Shown here: piece by piece, positions 37,701-45,505 of the stretch
Numbering within the stretch: position 1 is the first letter of the stretch
Layout of the letters: each line of letters opens with the position of its first letter
Assembly: GCA_934133005.1 (NCBI GenBank)
Contig: CAKPAI010000001.1
Span: 411,993 to 475,992, forward strand
Length of the DNA: 64,000 nucleotides
Direction: 5' to 3'
DNA from: an uncultured Clostridia bacterium
Lineage (GTDB): Bacteria > Bacillota > Clostridia > TANB77 > CAG-508
The notes under the pieces: generated by a model
Seen by the model: the letters and a program-made list of their open reading frames with translations, nothing else
Database searches by the model: none
What the model was told of the DNA's origin: nothing
Program-made: the position numbers and the translations under genes

Positions 37701-39207
37701 AGGTGTATCTGATTTATCAAATATAGATATATCTTCCTTGACATCTTCCGAAGAAAAACTTACTCAAATATGGAAAAATATATTAAAGGTAGATAATATT
37801 GATGTTAACGATAACTTCTTCGACATAGGCGGAGATTCAATATCGGCTATAAATATGCAGATTGAAGCTTTAAAATATGGTCTTGAATTTGAATATGCTG
37901 ATATCTTTAATTATCCAACTATCAAGCAATTATCAAAAAAATTACCTAATCCTGAAGAAAAATTCATGAGTAATTATGATTATTCTTGCATTGACAACAT
38001 ATTAAAAAATAATAACATTGATAATATAAAAAATATTCAAAAATATAATGTTGGCAATGTTCTTTTAGTTGGTGGTACTGGTTATTTAGGTTCACATATA
38101 ATAGAATCATTTCTAAAAAATGAAACTGGAACTATTTATTGTTTAATCAGACAAAAAAATAATGAATCTCCTCTATATAGAATAAATCGAAGATTAGAAT
38201 TCTATTTTGGCAAAGAGTTTATAAAGAATTTTTCAGATAGAATAAAAGTTTTAAAAGGAGATATTACTCAAAAAAACATTGGACTATCTCAAGAAGATTT
38301 TTCTATTATAGAGTCAAATATTAGTACAGTTATAAATGCTGGTGCTATTGTAAAACACTTTGGTTTAAAAGATGAATTTGAAAACATTAATGTTACTGGA
38401 ACCAAAAATATAATAGACTTATGTATTAAAGCTAAGAAAAGATTATTACATATATCAACTATAAGTATCTCTGGCTTTGGAGAAAAAGAAGAGTTTTCAA
38501 CTAACCCCGCCGAAGAAGGTTCCAAAATATTTACAGAGCAAAACTTATATATTGGGCAAAATATAAAAGGAATATATACTACTACAAAATATAAAGCTGA
38601 AATATCTGTCTTAGAAGCAATTCGCTCTGGTCTTGATGCTCAGATTCTAAGAATTGGAAATATAACTAATAGATATTCTGATGGAAAATTCCAAAAGAAC
38701 ATAACAGACAATGCTTTTGCAAGACGAATAAAATCTTTTGTAGAAATTGGTGCTTTCCCTAAGTATATGTTGTCACATGATGTAGAGCTTACTCCTGTTG
38801 ATATTTGTGCCGAAGCTGTAATAAAAATTTTAGACTATACTAGTCCTTGCAATGTATTTCATTTATACAACCCAAATCTATTGCCTATAAATTTATTTTA
38901 TGATACTATACTAAGAAGAGGAATTAGTCTAACTCCGGTTTCAAATACTATTATGACATATATCATAAAAGGTATTTTATCTGACGATTCGAAAAAATCT
39001 ATAATTTCTGGAATTGTTCAAGATTTAGATAAAAATAAAGAATTTACTTACATATCAAAAATTGGATTAGATGCGTCATTTACAAAGCAGTATTTGGCAG
39101 CACTAGGCTTTAACTGGAATACCTTTGATTCCTCATACATAGATAAATGTTTTAATTATTTTGAACAAGTTGGATTTATTGATAAAAAGTTGGAGGAAAA
39201 TAACTAA
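31741..39207 (+). CDS. Non-ribosomal peptide synthetase, C-A-T-C-A-T-R (N-acyl dipeptide aldehyde synthetase)
   Basis: 2488 residues. In order: condensation domain 1 ('MHHIISDSW', about 135), adenylation 1 ('YTSGSTGTPKGVV', about 612), carrier 1 ('LGGDSLSA', about 993), condensation 2 ('SHHIIVDGVS', about 1177), adenylation 2 ('YTSGSTGTPKGVM', about 1642), carrier 2 ('IGGDSISA', about 2032), and a C-terminal thioester reductase ('LVGGTGYLGSHI', about 2108; Y-x-x-x-K in 'YTTTKYKAE', about 2280). There is no thioesterase, so the dipeptide would leave as an aldehyde using NADPH. The A1 pocket reads D-A-F-W-L-G-G-T-F-K, one residue from the valine code; A2 reads D-I-Y-T-V-G-I-V-L-K, which I cannot assign. 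A first C domain ahead of A1 implies an acylated N-terminus. A TTG two codons earlier is another possible start. No phosphopantetheinyl transferase lies in the window. Confidence 0.93.
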   Translation: MQNLNEPLFDLTNPQMNIWTTEQYYNNTSVNNVGGTVLLKTKLDFSILKQAVTNVLRNNDNFHIHIAKNSTKVQQYFKYEYYEPEIIEVKNSKELHKVETKLCVKNFDLCSDKNLFETKIFKLPNNFGGVIVVMHHIISDSWTLGLYCKEIVNEYQLLLEKNKSQSSSSLNPTFSYLNFIKEENDYLNSSAFQKDQSYWNSIFETVPEIATIPSTVKKEEHKISCVASRANFDLSSQMTSNILNYCKSHKISAYNFLMAIYSLYIGRVSNLNDFVVGTPILNRLNYLDKQTNGMFVSTIPLRINIDDNSSFLEFSKSIGSSCFSMLRHQRYPYQKLLSDLRKKNSTIPNLYNIILSYQITSTVNDKIDCESHWIFNENCADDLQIHIVDYNNSGRLSILYDYKEQKYVKQEISQLHSRICHIIEQVLSNDKIALKDIDIITPEEKSQILYEFNNTKTIYPRDMTVIDLFEKQVLETPDKIAIVFENTSLTYFDLNKKANQLAYVLLKNNVKPNDIVGIFLDKSLEMIVSILAILKCGAIYLPIDITYPESRISYMLQNSKTNIILSDNINKSNFTLDLPVINVSLSEDIYNSSYYQNTNHSFDATMPAYIMYTSGSTGTPKGVVVNNRNIIRLVKNTNYIHFEDTDHILQTGSIVFDACTFEIWSALLNGISLYIIKKDSLLNAHLLKNYIRQNDISILWLTAPLFNTLCEDDPSIFDSVKYLLTGGDVLSPKHINKVKKYNPNLTIINGYGPTENTTFSCCFEICKNYNDNIPIGKPIANSTCYVVSTNGKLQPIGIPGELWVGGDGVSAGYLNNSELTNQKFITNFFDNDRIYKTGDLVKWLPDGNIEFIGRIDNQVKIRGFRVELNEVNNRITEYENVKASYTTTYIHNNEKTICSYVIFKGDNDTTELKQFLKKSLPIYMIPTYIVSLKSFPLNANGKINKALLPAPSIKSSTGFIMPRNKVDKALIRMLKNNLNLTSINLTDSFVELGGDSLSAITLIAEIENKFHIQLHIKDLLTMSSILEISDYISNTTSNAKVSYVTKATPQEYYPLSSAQKRIYYACKIIGENSTIYNTPCALLIDSILDADKVEKIFNKIIKKQTSFRTVFCLNNNEIKQKIVDNIELSIPIFNNSESDIDKILQNFTKPFDLEKAPLIRIELHYLNNLKTLLLIDSHHIIVDGVSINILLNEFFSEYNNNSEEKIPLKYTDYAVWENKYLESDEYKKNEDYWINRFKDYSFESLNLPYDYTIPANRTYIGEKISSSISDDIFNSVSDIAKRFKISNYTVFLVALYICLYKYTKQADIVIGSPVANRSMLKNNNIIGMFVNNLAFRAKILPDQTVSKFLKYVNDLILQDLDNQCYPYDHLIKKLHLSADNSKNPLFDIMFSYQNQSDNLNLPEDVHYLPVDTKTSKFNITLEIVPKTQQINIEYRTDLFKKETIVNFSEHYLFVLKQLLNNSEISVNDIKIITPSEQETLNKFNDTLGEFDHSPFCKLFEKQVQKTPKNIAVVCDNKILTYDELNKRSNSLANYLISHGIKNNDIVAIMTNRSLETIICMLAILKAGGAFLNIDPTYPIERTQYYISDSNIQYVLTQSSLREKVANIKNIIEIDLGSNIYTKNFHNPDVNIHEQDLSYIIYTSGSTGTPKGVMLSQIGLSNMVQAMSKVLDYLKDGPNHAIASVTSTPFDIFVYEIVVSLAHGMKVVMANNAEHRNPKLLDALIKKYDVDVMTVTPSLMKINYDNREPDTALANVKNMVFGGEPLPEKFVKDLKALSDDITIYNIYGPSEITVLSNVQNLDGEKEITVGPPIMNTQIHILDSNMKQVPIGVVGEIYIAGIQVGKGYIGKTELTNHRFLKNPFGPGKIYKSGDIGRWTFDGKVQCLGRIDNQIKLRGLRIELSEIEDEISKMPGVSSCVVNKITLDNKECLCAYYVCSLDLTENQIKENLRKFLPHYMIPTHIVKLDAMPYTINRKIDRKALPLPKVTGVSDLSNIDISSLTSSEEKLTQIWKNILKVDNIDVNDNFFDIGGDSISAINMQIEALKYGLEFEYADIFNYPTIKQLSKKLPNPEEKFMSNYDYSCIDNILKNNNIDNIKNIQKYNVGNVLLVGGTGYLGSHIIESFLKNETGTIYCLIRQKNNESPLYRINRRLEFYFGKEFIKNFSDRIKVLKGDITQKNIGLSQEDFSIIESNISTVINAGAIVKHFGLKDEFENINVTGTKNIIDLCIKAKKRLLHISTISISGFGEKEEFSTNPAEEGSKIFTEQNLYIGQNIKGIYTTTKYKAEISVLEAIRSGLDAQILRIGNITNRYSDGKFQKNITDNAFARRIKSFVEIGAFPKYMLSHDVELTPVDICAEAVIKILDYTSPCNVFHLYNPNLLPINLFYDTILRRGISLTPVSNTIMTYIIKGILSDDSKKSIISGIVQDLDKNKEFTYISKIGLDASFTKQYLAALGFNWNTFDSSYIDKCFNYFEQVGFIDKKLEENN

Positions 39208-41024
39208 TGAATGGAATTTTTACTATACCACTAATATTACTAATCATTTCTGCAGTTTTGATTACAGGATTACTTATATATGTACTTAGAATAAAAAATA
39301 AAACAGCCCTACAAAGAGTTTTTTGCTTAGATTTGTTATGTGTATTTATAATTTGTATTGGTGTAATACTTCAAGCCTTACTTTATAACATACCAGCTAT
39401 ATATTTTGAAAATTTTATATATATTGGTACATGCTTTTTGCCAGTTTGTATTTTATTTACAGGAAAAATATTTAGCAGTTCAAAGTTTAAATTTAAGACA
39501 ATATACTTACTAACTTGTTTAATTCCACTAATGTCTTTAATTACTTTATGGACAAATGATTACCATCATTTGTTCTATAAAGTATATTCAACTAATATAA
39601 ATGAATGTGTTTATGGAATAGGCCTAGTAATTCACAATATATATTCATATATACTATTATTGGTCGGGATTATATATATATTAAGAGCATCTAGTAAAAC
39701 GTCAGGTTTCTTTTCTAGACAGTCACTACTTATTATACTTGGAATGAGTATCCCTATTGTTACAAATATACTAGGAACTTTTAAAATTATTCCTATGTCA
39801 GTTTATATAACGCCTATATCATTCTCATTTGCAATGGTCTTCTTTGCCCTAGCAATATTTAAATTTAAATTTCTTGGAATTGCACCAATAGCACTTAGAA
39901 CCATTGTTAATAGAATGTCTGACAGTTATTTAATTTTGAATGAAGATTATATTATAACTGATTTTAATACTACATTTTTAAATACTTTTAATTTGAAAGA
40001 TGAAAGTATTCGAAACACAAGTATTATCAATTTTTTAAATATACATCAAGATTATGGAATAGACCTTGATGAATTCAAACAACATTTAGCAAATATAAAA
40101 AACACTTCAAATACAATTTCCTTTGAGCAACACATATTGCCTTTAAATAAATATTTTACAATTGAAATTACTACTATTATGGATAAAGCTACTTTACTTG
40201 GAATACTTGTGTTATTTAAAGATATTACTCAACATAAACTCGATATTCAAACAATTCAAGATAACCAAGATATGCTTATGGAAAAAGAGCGTCTAGCATC
40301 ACTTGGTCAAATGATTGGAGGAATATCTCATAATCTAAAAACTCCTATCATGTCTATATCTGGTGCAGCCGAAGGTCTTACTGATTTAATAAATGAATAT
40401 GATTCGTCAATAGGTGATCCGGAAGTTACAAATGAGGATCATCACGCTATTGCAAATGATATGAGAGAATGGATTACAAAAATTCACTCTTACACATCAT
40501 ACATGTCAGATGTAATAACTGCCGTAAAAGGGCAAGCTGTTAATTTATCTAAAAACGAATTAGAGTTATTTACCTTAGATGAATTATTAAAACGTGTCAA
40601 TATTCTTATGAAACATGAACTTCAAAATGCTTCTATACAGCTTATTACAAGAACAAATAATGTATCTCCTACATTAAGGCTTCATGGTGATATAAATAGT
40701 TTAGTTCAAGTTATAAATAACTTAATAACAAATGCTATTCAATCATATAATGGAAAAAGGGAACAATATATAACTCTTACTGCGACAACCGATGACACTA
40801 ATTTAATTATTTCCGTTTCAGATAATGGTTGTGGAATGCCTGAAGATGTTCAAGAAAAATTATTTAAATCAATGATTACAACTAAAGGTAAAAATGGAAC
40901 CGGTCTTGGTATGTTTATGTCATACTCTACAGTGAAAGGTAATTTTAACGGAGATATTACTTTTGAATCTGAAGTTGGAAAAGGAACTACTTTTCACGTT
41001 ATCCTTCCTTTTAGTAACACATAA
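39207..41024 (+). CDS. Sensor histidine kinase with 7TM input domain
   Basis: 605 residues: seven membrane helices in residues 1-225 with 'LWTNDYHHLFYK', a mark of the HisKA_7TM input family, a PAS domain (about 235-345), a dimerisation domain with the phospho-accepting His in 'SHNLKTPIMSISG' (about 373), and an ATPase domain ('NNLITNAIQSYNG', 'SDNGCGMPEDVQEKLF', 'GKNGTGLGMFMSYS'). The ATG overlaps the NRPS stop (TAATG), so the two are translated together. This makes it the best candidate partner of the HD-GYP regulator downstream. The signal is unknown; a small membrane-permeable ligand, perhaps the product, is a guess. Confidence 0.9.
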   Translation: MNGIFTIPLILLIISAVLITGLLIYVLRIKNKTALQRVFCLDLLCVFIICIGVILQALLYNIPAIYFENFIYIGTCFLPVCILFTGKIFSSSKFKFKTIYLLTCLIPLMSLITLWTNDYHHLFYKVYSTNINECVYGIGLVIHNIYSYILLLVGIIYILRASSKTSGFFSRQSLLIILGMSIPIVTNILGTFKIIPMSVYITPISFSFAMVFFALAIFKFKFLGIAPIALRTIVNRMSDSYLILNEDYIITDFNTTFLNTFNLKDESIRNTSIINFLNIHQDYGIDLDEFKQHLANIKNTSNTISFEQHILPLNKYFTIEITTIMDKATLLGILVLFKDITQHKLDIQTIQDNQDMLMEKERLASLGQMIGGISHNLKTPIMSISGAAEGLTDLINEYDSSIGDPEVTNEDHHAIANDMREWITKIHSYTSYMSDVITAVKGQAVNLSKNELELFTLDELLKRVNILMKHELQNASIQLITRTNNVSPTLRLHGDINSLVQVINNLITNAIQSYNGKREQYITLTATTDDTNLIISVSDNGCGMPEDVQEKLFKSMITTKGKNGTGLGMFMSYSTVKGNFNGDITFESEVGKGTTFHVILPFSNT

Positions 41025-41034
41025 TTTTTCTCTA

Positions 41035-41060
41035 ATAGAGGGATCTCCCTCTATTTTTTA
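41035..41060 (+). terminator. Terminator of the NRPS-kinase operon
   Basis: ATAGAGGGA-TC-TCCCTCTAT stem followed by six T's. It separates the kinase gene from the regulator gene. Confidence 0.8.
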
Positions 41061-41067
41061 TTTTTTA

Positions 41068-41096
41068 TTGATTTTTTTTAATTTTATTATTATAAT
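41068..41096 (+). promoter_or_regulatory. Promoter of the HD-GYP regulator gene
   Basis: TTGATT (41068-41073), 17 bases, TATAAT (41091-41096). A second TATAAT at 41110-41115 lacks a matching -35. The leader would be about 55 bases. Confidence 0.6.
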
Positions 41097-41117
41097 CATA
41101 TTGTAATTTTATAATAG

Positions 41118-41160
41118 AAAGGAATTAGCCCTATGCGCTAATATAGGACAGCTGAACATG
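41118..41160 (+). promoter_or_regulatory. Leader with two mutually exclusive hairpins near the regulator start
   Basis: Stem 1: ATTAGC (41124-41129) with GCTAAT (41137-41142). Stem 2: CCTAT (41130-41134) with ATAGG (41143-41147). Both cannot form together because no bases are left for loops. Stem 2 would hide ATAGGA, the ribosome site nine bases before ATG 41158; stem 1 leaves it free. AAAGGAA at 41118-41124 is too far from the ATG to act directly. Confidence 0.45.
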
Positions 41161-42210
41161 AGAAAAAATCAAGTTAATCATTCTGATAATGGTTATAAAA
41201 TTATTGTAGTTGATGATGAACAAGGAATTGTTGATTCTTTATCAATATTTTTAAGACGTTCTGGTTATAGCTTTACTGGAGTAACCAATCCATTAGAAGC
41301 TATTGAACTAGTAAGAAATGAACATTTTGATTTAATGATATTGGACTTTATGATGGATCCTATTCATGGAGACGATGTTGTTGAAGAAATTAGAAAATTT
41401 AATAAAGATTTATATATTTTATTACTAACTGGTCATAAGGATTTAGCTCCTCCATTGGAAACAATAAAAAGGCTTGACATTCAAGGTTATTGTGAAAAGA
41501 GTGATAAATTTGATCAACTCCTTTTATTAATTGAATCCGGCATAAAATCAATTGAGCAAATGCAAACAATAAAAAATATAAACATTGCATTAGAAGATAA
41601 AAATACAGAACTTGAAAAAGCTTATTTGGACACGATTGGAATATTAAGACATACCGTTGAAGCAAAAGATCCTTATACACGCGGTCACTCTGATAGAGTT
41701 TCTGAATTTTCTGTTTTAATCGGACAAAAAATGAATTTAGATAGTGATACTATCCATGATTTAAAAATAGGTGGTTTATTCCATGATATTGGAAAAATTG
41801 GAATTCCAGATAGTATTCTTCTTAAAGAGTCAAAATTAGATGACAATGAATATTCTCAAATAAAAAATCATCCAACTATTGGTGCACATATTTTAGGGGA
41901 TGCAAAAGTATTTGAAAATATAATTCCTATAGTAAAACATCATCATGAAAAATTTGATGGAACAGGCTATCCTAGTGGGTTAAAAGGTTCAGAGATTCCT
42001 TTAATTGCTAGAATTGCTTCAGTTGCAGATACCTTTGATGCAATGACTTCAAAAAGAACTTATAGAGATTCTCTTCCAATTAGTGTAGTAAAAGAGGAAT
42101 TAAAACGATGTTCTGGTTCACAATTCGATCCAGAAATCGCTAGTATCTTTCTAGACATACTAGAAAATGATTATTATAAAATTGTTGAAATTCAGGAAAA
42201 ATATAAATAA
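41158..42210 (+). CDS. Response regulator with HD-GYP output (c-di-GMP phosphodiesterase)
   Basis: 350 residues: a receiver domain (1-130; acidic pair D19-D20, phospho-accepting D63 in 'LMILDF', 'LLLTGHKD'), a short coiled coil, and an HD-GYP domain with H209-D210 in 'LFHDIGK', 'HHHEKFDGTGYPSGLKG' (GYP near 270) and 'DTFDAMTSKRTYR'. HD-GYP enzymes with this intact set hydrolyse c-di-GMP to GMP. Transcribed from its own promoter behind the NRPS-kinase operon. The kinase is the likely phosphate donor, so the locus links peptide production or its sensing to c-di-GMP level (inference). Confidence 0.92.
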   Translation: MRKNQVNHSDNGYKIIVVDDEQGIVDSLSIFLRRSGYSFTGVTNPLEAIELVRNEHFDLMILDFMMDPIHGDDVVEEIRKFNKDLYILLLTGHKDLAPPLETIKRLDIQGYCEKSDKFDQLLLLIESGIKSIEQMQTIKNINIALEDKNTELEKAYLDTIGILRHTVEAKDPYTRGHSDRVSEFSVLIGQKMNLDSDTIHDLKIGGLFHDIGKIGIPDSILLKESKLDDNEYSQIKNHPTIGAHILGDAKVFENIIPIVKHHHEKFDGTGYPSGLKGSEIPLIARIASVADTFDAMTSKRTYRDSLPISVVKEELKRCSGSQFDPEIASIFLDILENDYYKIVEIQEKYK

Positions 42211-42219
42211 AATATTATT

Positions 42220-42256
42220 AGGAAGTTTAATCATTTTTGATTAAACTTCCTGTTTT
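42220..42256. terminator. Two-way terminator between the regulator and tex genes
   Basis: Perfect 14-bp stem AGGAAGTTTAATCA/TGATTAAACTTCCT with TTTT loop, followed by GTTTT on the plus strand. Confidence 0.85.
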
Positions 42257-42263
42257 ATCTGCT

Positions 42264-44441
42264 TTATTTTACTTTCATTGTTAATTTAACTTTTTGTCTA
42301 TCTTTATCAATTTCTAATACTTGTACTTTTACAATATCCCCAACCGAGACCACATCTGATGGATTCTTTATATATCCTTCGCTCATTTGAGATATATGTA
42401 CTAGTCCATCGTGTTTTACTCCAATATCTACAAAAGCTCCAAAATCAGTAACATTTCTAACTGTTCCTGTTAATATCATACCTTCCCTTAAATCTTCAAA
42501 TTTCAATACATCAGCTCTTAATATAGGCTTTGGCATTTCTTCTCTTGGATCTCTTCCAGGTTTCATTAATTCTTCTATTATATCTTTTAATGTTAACTCT
42601 CCCACTTCTAACTCTTTTGAAAGTTCTTCTATTTTCTTAGAATTATTTATTTCTGAAAGTTTAGATTTAATTTCATTAAGTTTTTCTTTATTACTTAATG
42701 CCTTTGTATCATATCCCAATAACTTTAATAGTTTTTCTGCAACCTCATAACTCTCCGGATGCACTCCTGTATTTTCCAATGGATTTATTCCATCTGGAAT
42801 TCTTATAAATCCTGCACATTGCTCATATGCCACATTACCAAGTTTAGCTACTTTTAATAACTCTTTTCTTTGTTTAATCTTTCCATTTTCTTCTCTATAT
42901 TTTACTATATTCTTTGCTATCGTTTTATTTATTCCGGCAACATATGAAAGAAGTGATGGTGTTGCTGTATTTATATCTACACCAACTTTATTTACGGCAT
43001 CTTCCACAACTCCTGTAAGGTTCTCTTCTAATTGTTTTTGGTTAACATCATGTTGATACTGACCCACTCCAATAGCTTTAGGTTCAATTTTTACAAGTTC
43101 TGCAAGAGGGTCTTGAAGTCTACGGGCAATTGATATTGCTCCTCTTAAAGATACATTTATATCAGGATATTCTTCTGTTGCAAGTTTAGACGCAGAATAT
43201 ACTGATGCTCCAGCTTCAGATACTATTACGTAAACTAAATCTCTATTATATTTTTCTTTTATCTCTTTAATTAACTCTGATACAAATTGTTCTGATTCTC
43301 TTGACGCTGTTCCATTTCCTATTGCAAACATATCAACATTATATTTTAATATAAATTCTGTTAATTTTTTCTTAGCACCATCTATATCGTTTTGTGGTTC
43401 TGTTGGATAAACCGTAGTTGTGTCTAATAGTTTTCCCGTTTCATCAATAACTGCAATTTTACATCCGGTTCTATATGCTGGGTCAAAGCCTATTACAGTC
43501 TTTCCTTTTATTGGACTTGCAAGCAATAATTGTTTTACATTTTTTCCAAATACTTTTATAGCTTGATCTCCAGCTCTATCTGTTAAATCAGCCCTTATTT
43601 CTCTATCTATTGATGGTTCTATTAATCTTGAAAAGCTATCTTTAATACAATTTTTTAATAATTCTCCATACTGATTACTAGGATTTTTTATTATATCTTT
43701 TTCTATCATTTGCAATATTTTTTCTTCTGGTTTATCTAATTTTACTTTTAAAAAGTCCTCATTTTCACCTCTATTTATTGCAAGAATTCTATGACTTGGA
43801 ATTTTATTTATTTTTTCAGAAAAATCATAATACATATCATAACTAGACTTTTCTTCTTTTACACCTTTAGTTACAATAGTTCCTTCTTGGTAGCATATTT
43901 TCTTTACTTTTTTTCTATATTCACTATTATCAGATATATTTTCTGCAATAATGTCTAATGCTCCATTTATTGCATCTTCTGCACTGGTAACTTCTTTTTC
44001 TGCATTTACATAATTTTGTGCAATTACATATATATCCTCTTTTTCATTTTGTGCTAGTATAATATTTGCTAAATCTTCTAGTCCTTTTTCCTTTGCAATC
44101 GTTGCTCTTGTTCTTTTTTTCTGTTTATATGGTCTATATATATCTTCTACTTCTGATAAAGTAACTGCATTTTCTAATTGCCCTACTATTTCGTCTGTTA
44201 ATTTTCCTTGATTTTCAATAGAATTTCTTACTTCTTCTTTTCTCTTCTCTAAATTTCTTAAATATGTTAGTCTCTCACCTAAAATTCTTAATTGCTCATC
44301 AGACAACCCTCCAGTTGCTTCTTTTCTATATCTTGCAATAAAAGGAATCGTGTTTCCTTCATCGATTAGCTTTACTGCCATTTCTACTTGTTTTTCTTTT
44401 ACACTTAGCTCTTCGGCTATTATTTGTGTTGTTTTTAGCAT
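42264..44441 (-). CDS. tex: Tex family S1-domain RNA-binding protein
   Basis: 725 residues, full length for Tex. Tex-like N-terminal helices ('FIARYRKEATGGLSDEQLR'), a YqgF/RNase H-like domain ('VIGFDPAYRTGCKIAVIDETGKLLDTTTVYP', about 320-350), helix-hairpin-helix segments ('GVDINTATPSLLSYVAGINKTIAKNIV'), and a C-terminal S1 domain ('MILTGTVRNVTDFGAFVDIGVKHDGLVHISQMS'). A conserved transcription accessory protein that binds RNA and RNA polymerase. Single gene; an ordinary housekeeping member. Confidence 0.95.
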   Translation of the reverse strand: MLKTTQIIAEELSVKEKQVEMAVKLIDEGNTIPFIARYRKEATGGLSDEQLRILGERLTYLRNLEKRKEEVRNSIENQGKLTDEIVGQLENAVTLSEVEDIYRPYKQKKRTRATIAKEKGLEDLANIILAQNEKEDIYVIAQNYVNAEKEVTSAEDAINGALDIIAENISDNSEYRKKVKKICYQEGTIVTKGVKEEKSSYDMYYDFSEKINKIPSHRILAINRGENEDFLKVKLDKPEEKILQMIEKDIIKNPSNQYGELLKNCIKDSFSRLIEPSIDREIRADLTDRAGDQAIKVFGKNVKQLLLASPIKGKTVIGFDPAYRTGCKIAVIDETGKLLDTTTVYPTEPQNDIDGAKKKLTEFILKYNVDMFAIGNGTASRESEQFVSELIKEIKEKYNRDLVYVIVSEAGASVYSASKLATEEYPDINVSLRGAISIARRLQDPLAELVKIEPKAIGVGQYQHDVNQKQLEENLTGVVEDAVNKVGVDINTATPSLLSYVAGINKTIAKNIVKYREENGKIKQRKELLKVAKLGNVAYEQCAGFIRIPDGINPLENTGVHPESYEVAEKLLKLLGYDTKALSNKEKLNEIKSKLSEINNSKKIEELSKELEVGELTLKDIIEELMKPGRDPREEMPKPILRADVLKFEDLREGMILTGTVRNVTDFGAFVDIGVKHDGLVHISQMSEGYIKNPSDVVSVGDIVKVQVLEIDKDRQKVKLTMKVK

Positions 44442-44586
44442 ATTTCTTCCTCCAACTGTATAAATTACTATTATATTTTATATTATTTTATTGTTAAATT
44501 CAATTATATTTGGTTATTAAAAACAATATTATTACAACCATTTATAACATAAAAACAACCATCTAGTCGAATTCTGTCAAAAATTA

Positions 44587-44615
44587 TTGCATATACTTTA
44601 TTTTTAAGATATAAT
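44587..44615 (+). promoter_or_regulatory. Promoter of the DUF975 gene
   Basis: TTGCAT (44587-44592), 17 bases, TATAAT (44610-44615). Confidence 0.65.
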
Positions 44616-44649
44616 TTTTATATAAAATTTATAAAAGGGGGATTTAAAA

Positions 44650-45450
44650 ATGATTTCATCAGACTTTAGACTAGCAGCACGTAGAAAACTAGACGGAAAA
44701 TGGGGAAAAGCAGCACTTATTACTCTTGCTTATGCTTTTATATTTTTCTTACTAGGATTTATTCAAGGACTTTTAGGCGAAGATACTTTTATTGGTCAAT
44801 TATTTAATATTGCTCAATTCATTATTAATGTGCCTTTAGCTTTTGGTATTGCTATATCATTCTTTAAACTATACAATGACTCAGAAGTTTCAGCTTTTGA
44901 TTTCTTATCTTCAGGCTTTTCTAATTTTAAGAAAAGCTGGGCTATCTCTTTAAGAATAGCATTAAAGCTTATTGTTCCCATCATTGTTTTAGTTGTTGGC
45001 TTATCCTTAATGATTGCAGCAGCAATCACTAGTTCAGTTGCTTTAATATCAACTTTAGGTGCAAGCTATACTTTCTCATATGCAGCATCTACATTAACAG
45101 GATCTAGCCTTGTTCTATTTATTGTTGGTTTTATTGCTATGATTGTAGCTGACATATGGGTTTTTGTAAAATCATACTATTACAAATTAGCTTACATTGC
45201 CGCAATTGATGATGAAAATTTAACTGCTAAAGAATCAGTTGAATTTAGTGAAAAAATCATGACTGGTAAACGTGGAAAATTATTCTGCTTAGAATTATCT
45301 TTCATTGGTTGGGCTATTTTAGCTGTTTTCACTTTTGGAATTGGTATGCTATGGTTACTTCCATATATTCAATTTGCAACAATTGCATTTTATTTCTTTG
45401 TAAGTGGCAAAGATGTAAATACTGTTGAAACACAAAAAGTTTCTGAGTAA
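44650..45450 (+). CDS. DUF975 family membrane protein
   Basis: 266 residues with five or six membrane helices. The start 'MISSDFRLAARRKLDGKWGKAALITLAYAFIFFLLGFI' and 'AKESVEFSEKIMTGKRGKLFCLELSFIGWAILAVFTFGIGMLWLLPY' are the family signatures. GGGGGA lies just before the ATG, and the gene has its own promoter and terminator. The function is unknown. Confidence 0.9.
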   Translation: MISSDFRLAARRKLDGKWGKAALITLAYAFIFFLLGFIQGLLGEDTFIGQLFNIAQFIINVPLAFGIAISFFKLYNDSEVSAFDFLSSGFSNFKKSWAISLRIALKLIVPIIVLVVGLSLMIAAAITSSVALISTLGASYTFSYAASTLTGSSLVLFIVGFIAMIVADIWVFVKSYYYKLAYIAAIDDENLTAKESVEFSEKIMTGKRGKLFCLELSFIGWAILAVFTFGIGMLWLLPYIQFATIAFYFFVSGKDVNTVETQKVSE

Positions 45451-45454
45451 TAAA

Positions 45455-45505
45455 AAAGACTATATAATTAAAGTAACTCTTTAACTATATGGTCTTTATT
45501 TTTTT
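45455..45505. terminator. Two-way terminator after the DUF975 gene
   Basis: Long imperfect stem AAAGACTATATAATTA / TTAACTATATGGTCTTT, then ATTTTTTT. Confidence 0.7.

Noticed and set aside
31741..39207. Pyrazinone as the main NRPS product
   Set aside because: An N-terminal condensation domain and a linked acyl-CoA synthetase argue for an acylated amine, which cannot cyclise in that way.
41124..41147. H-type pseudoknot or preQ1-like riboswitch at the regulator start
   Set aside because: The two stems interleave but leave no bases for the groove-crossing loops, and the A-rich tail of preQ1-I is absent; alternative hairpins are more likely.
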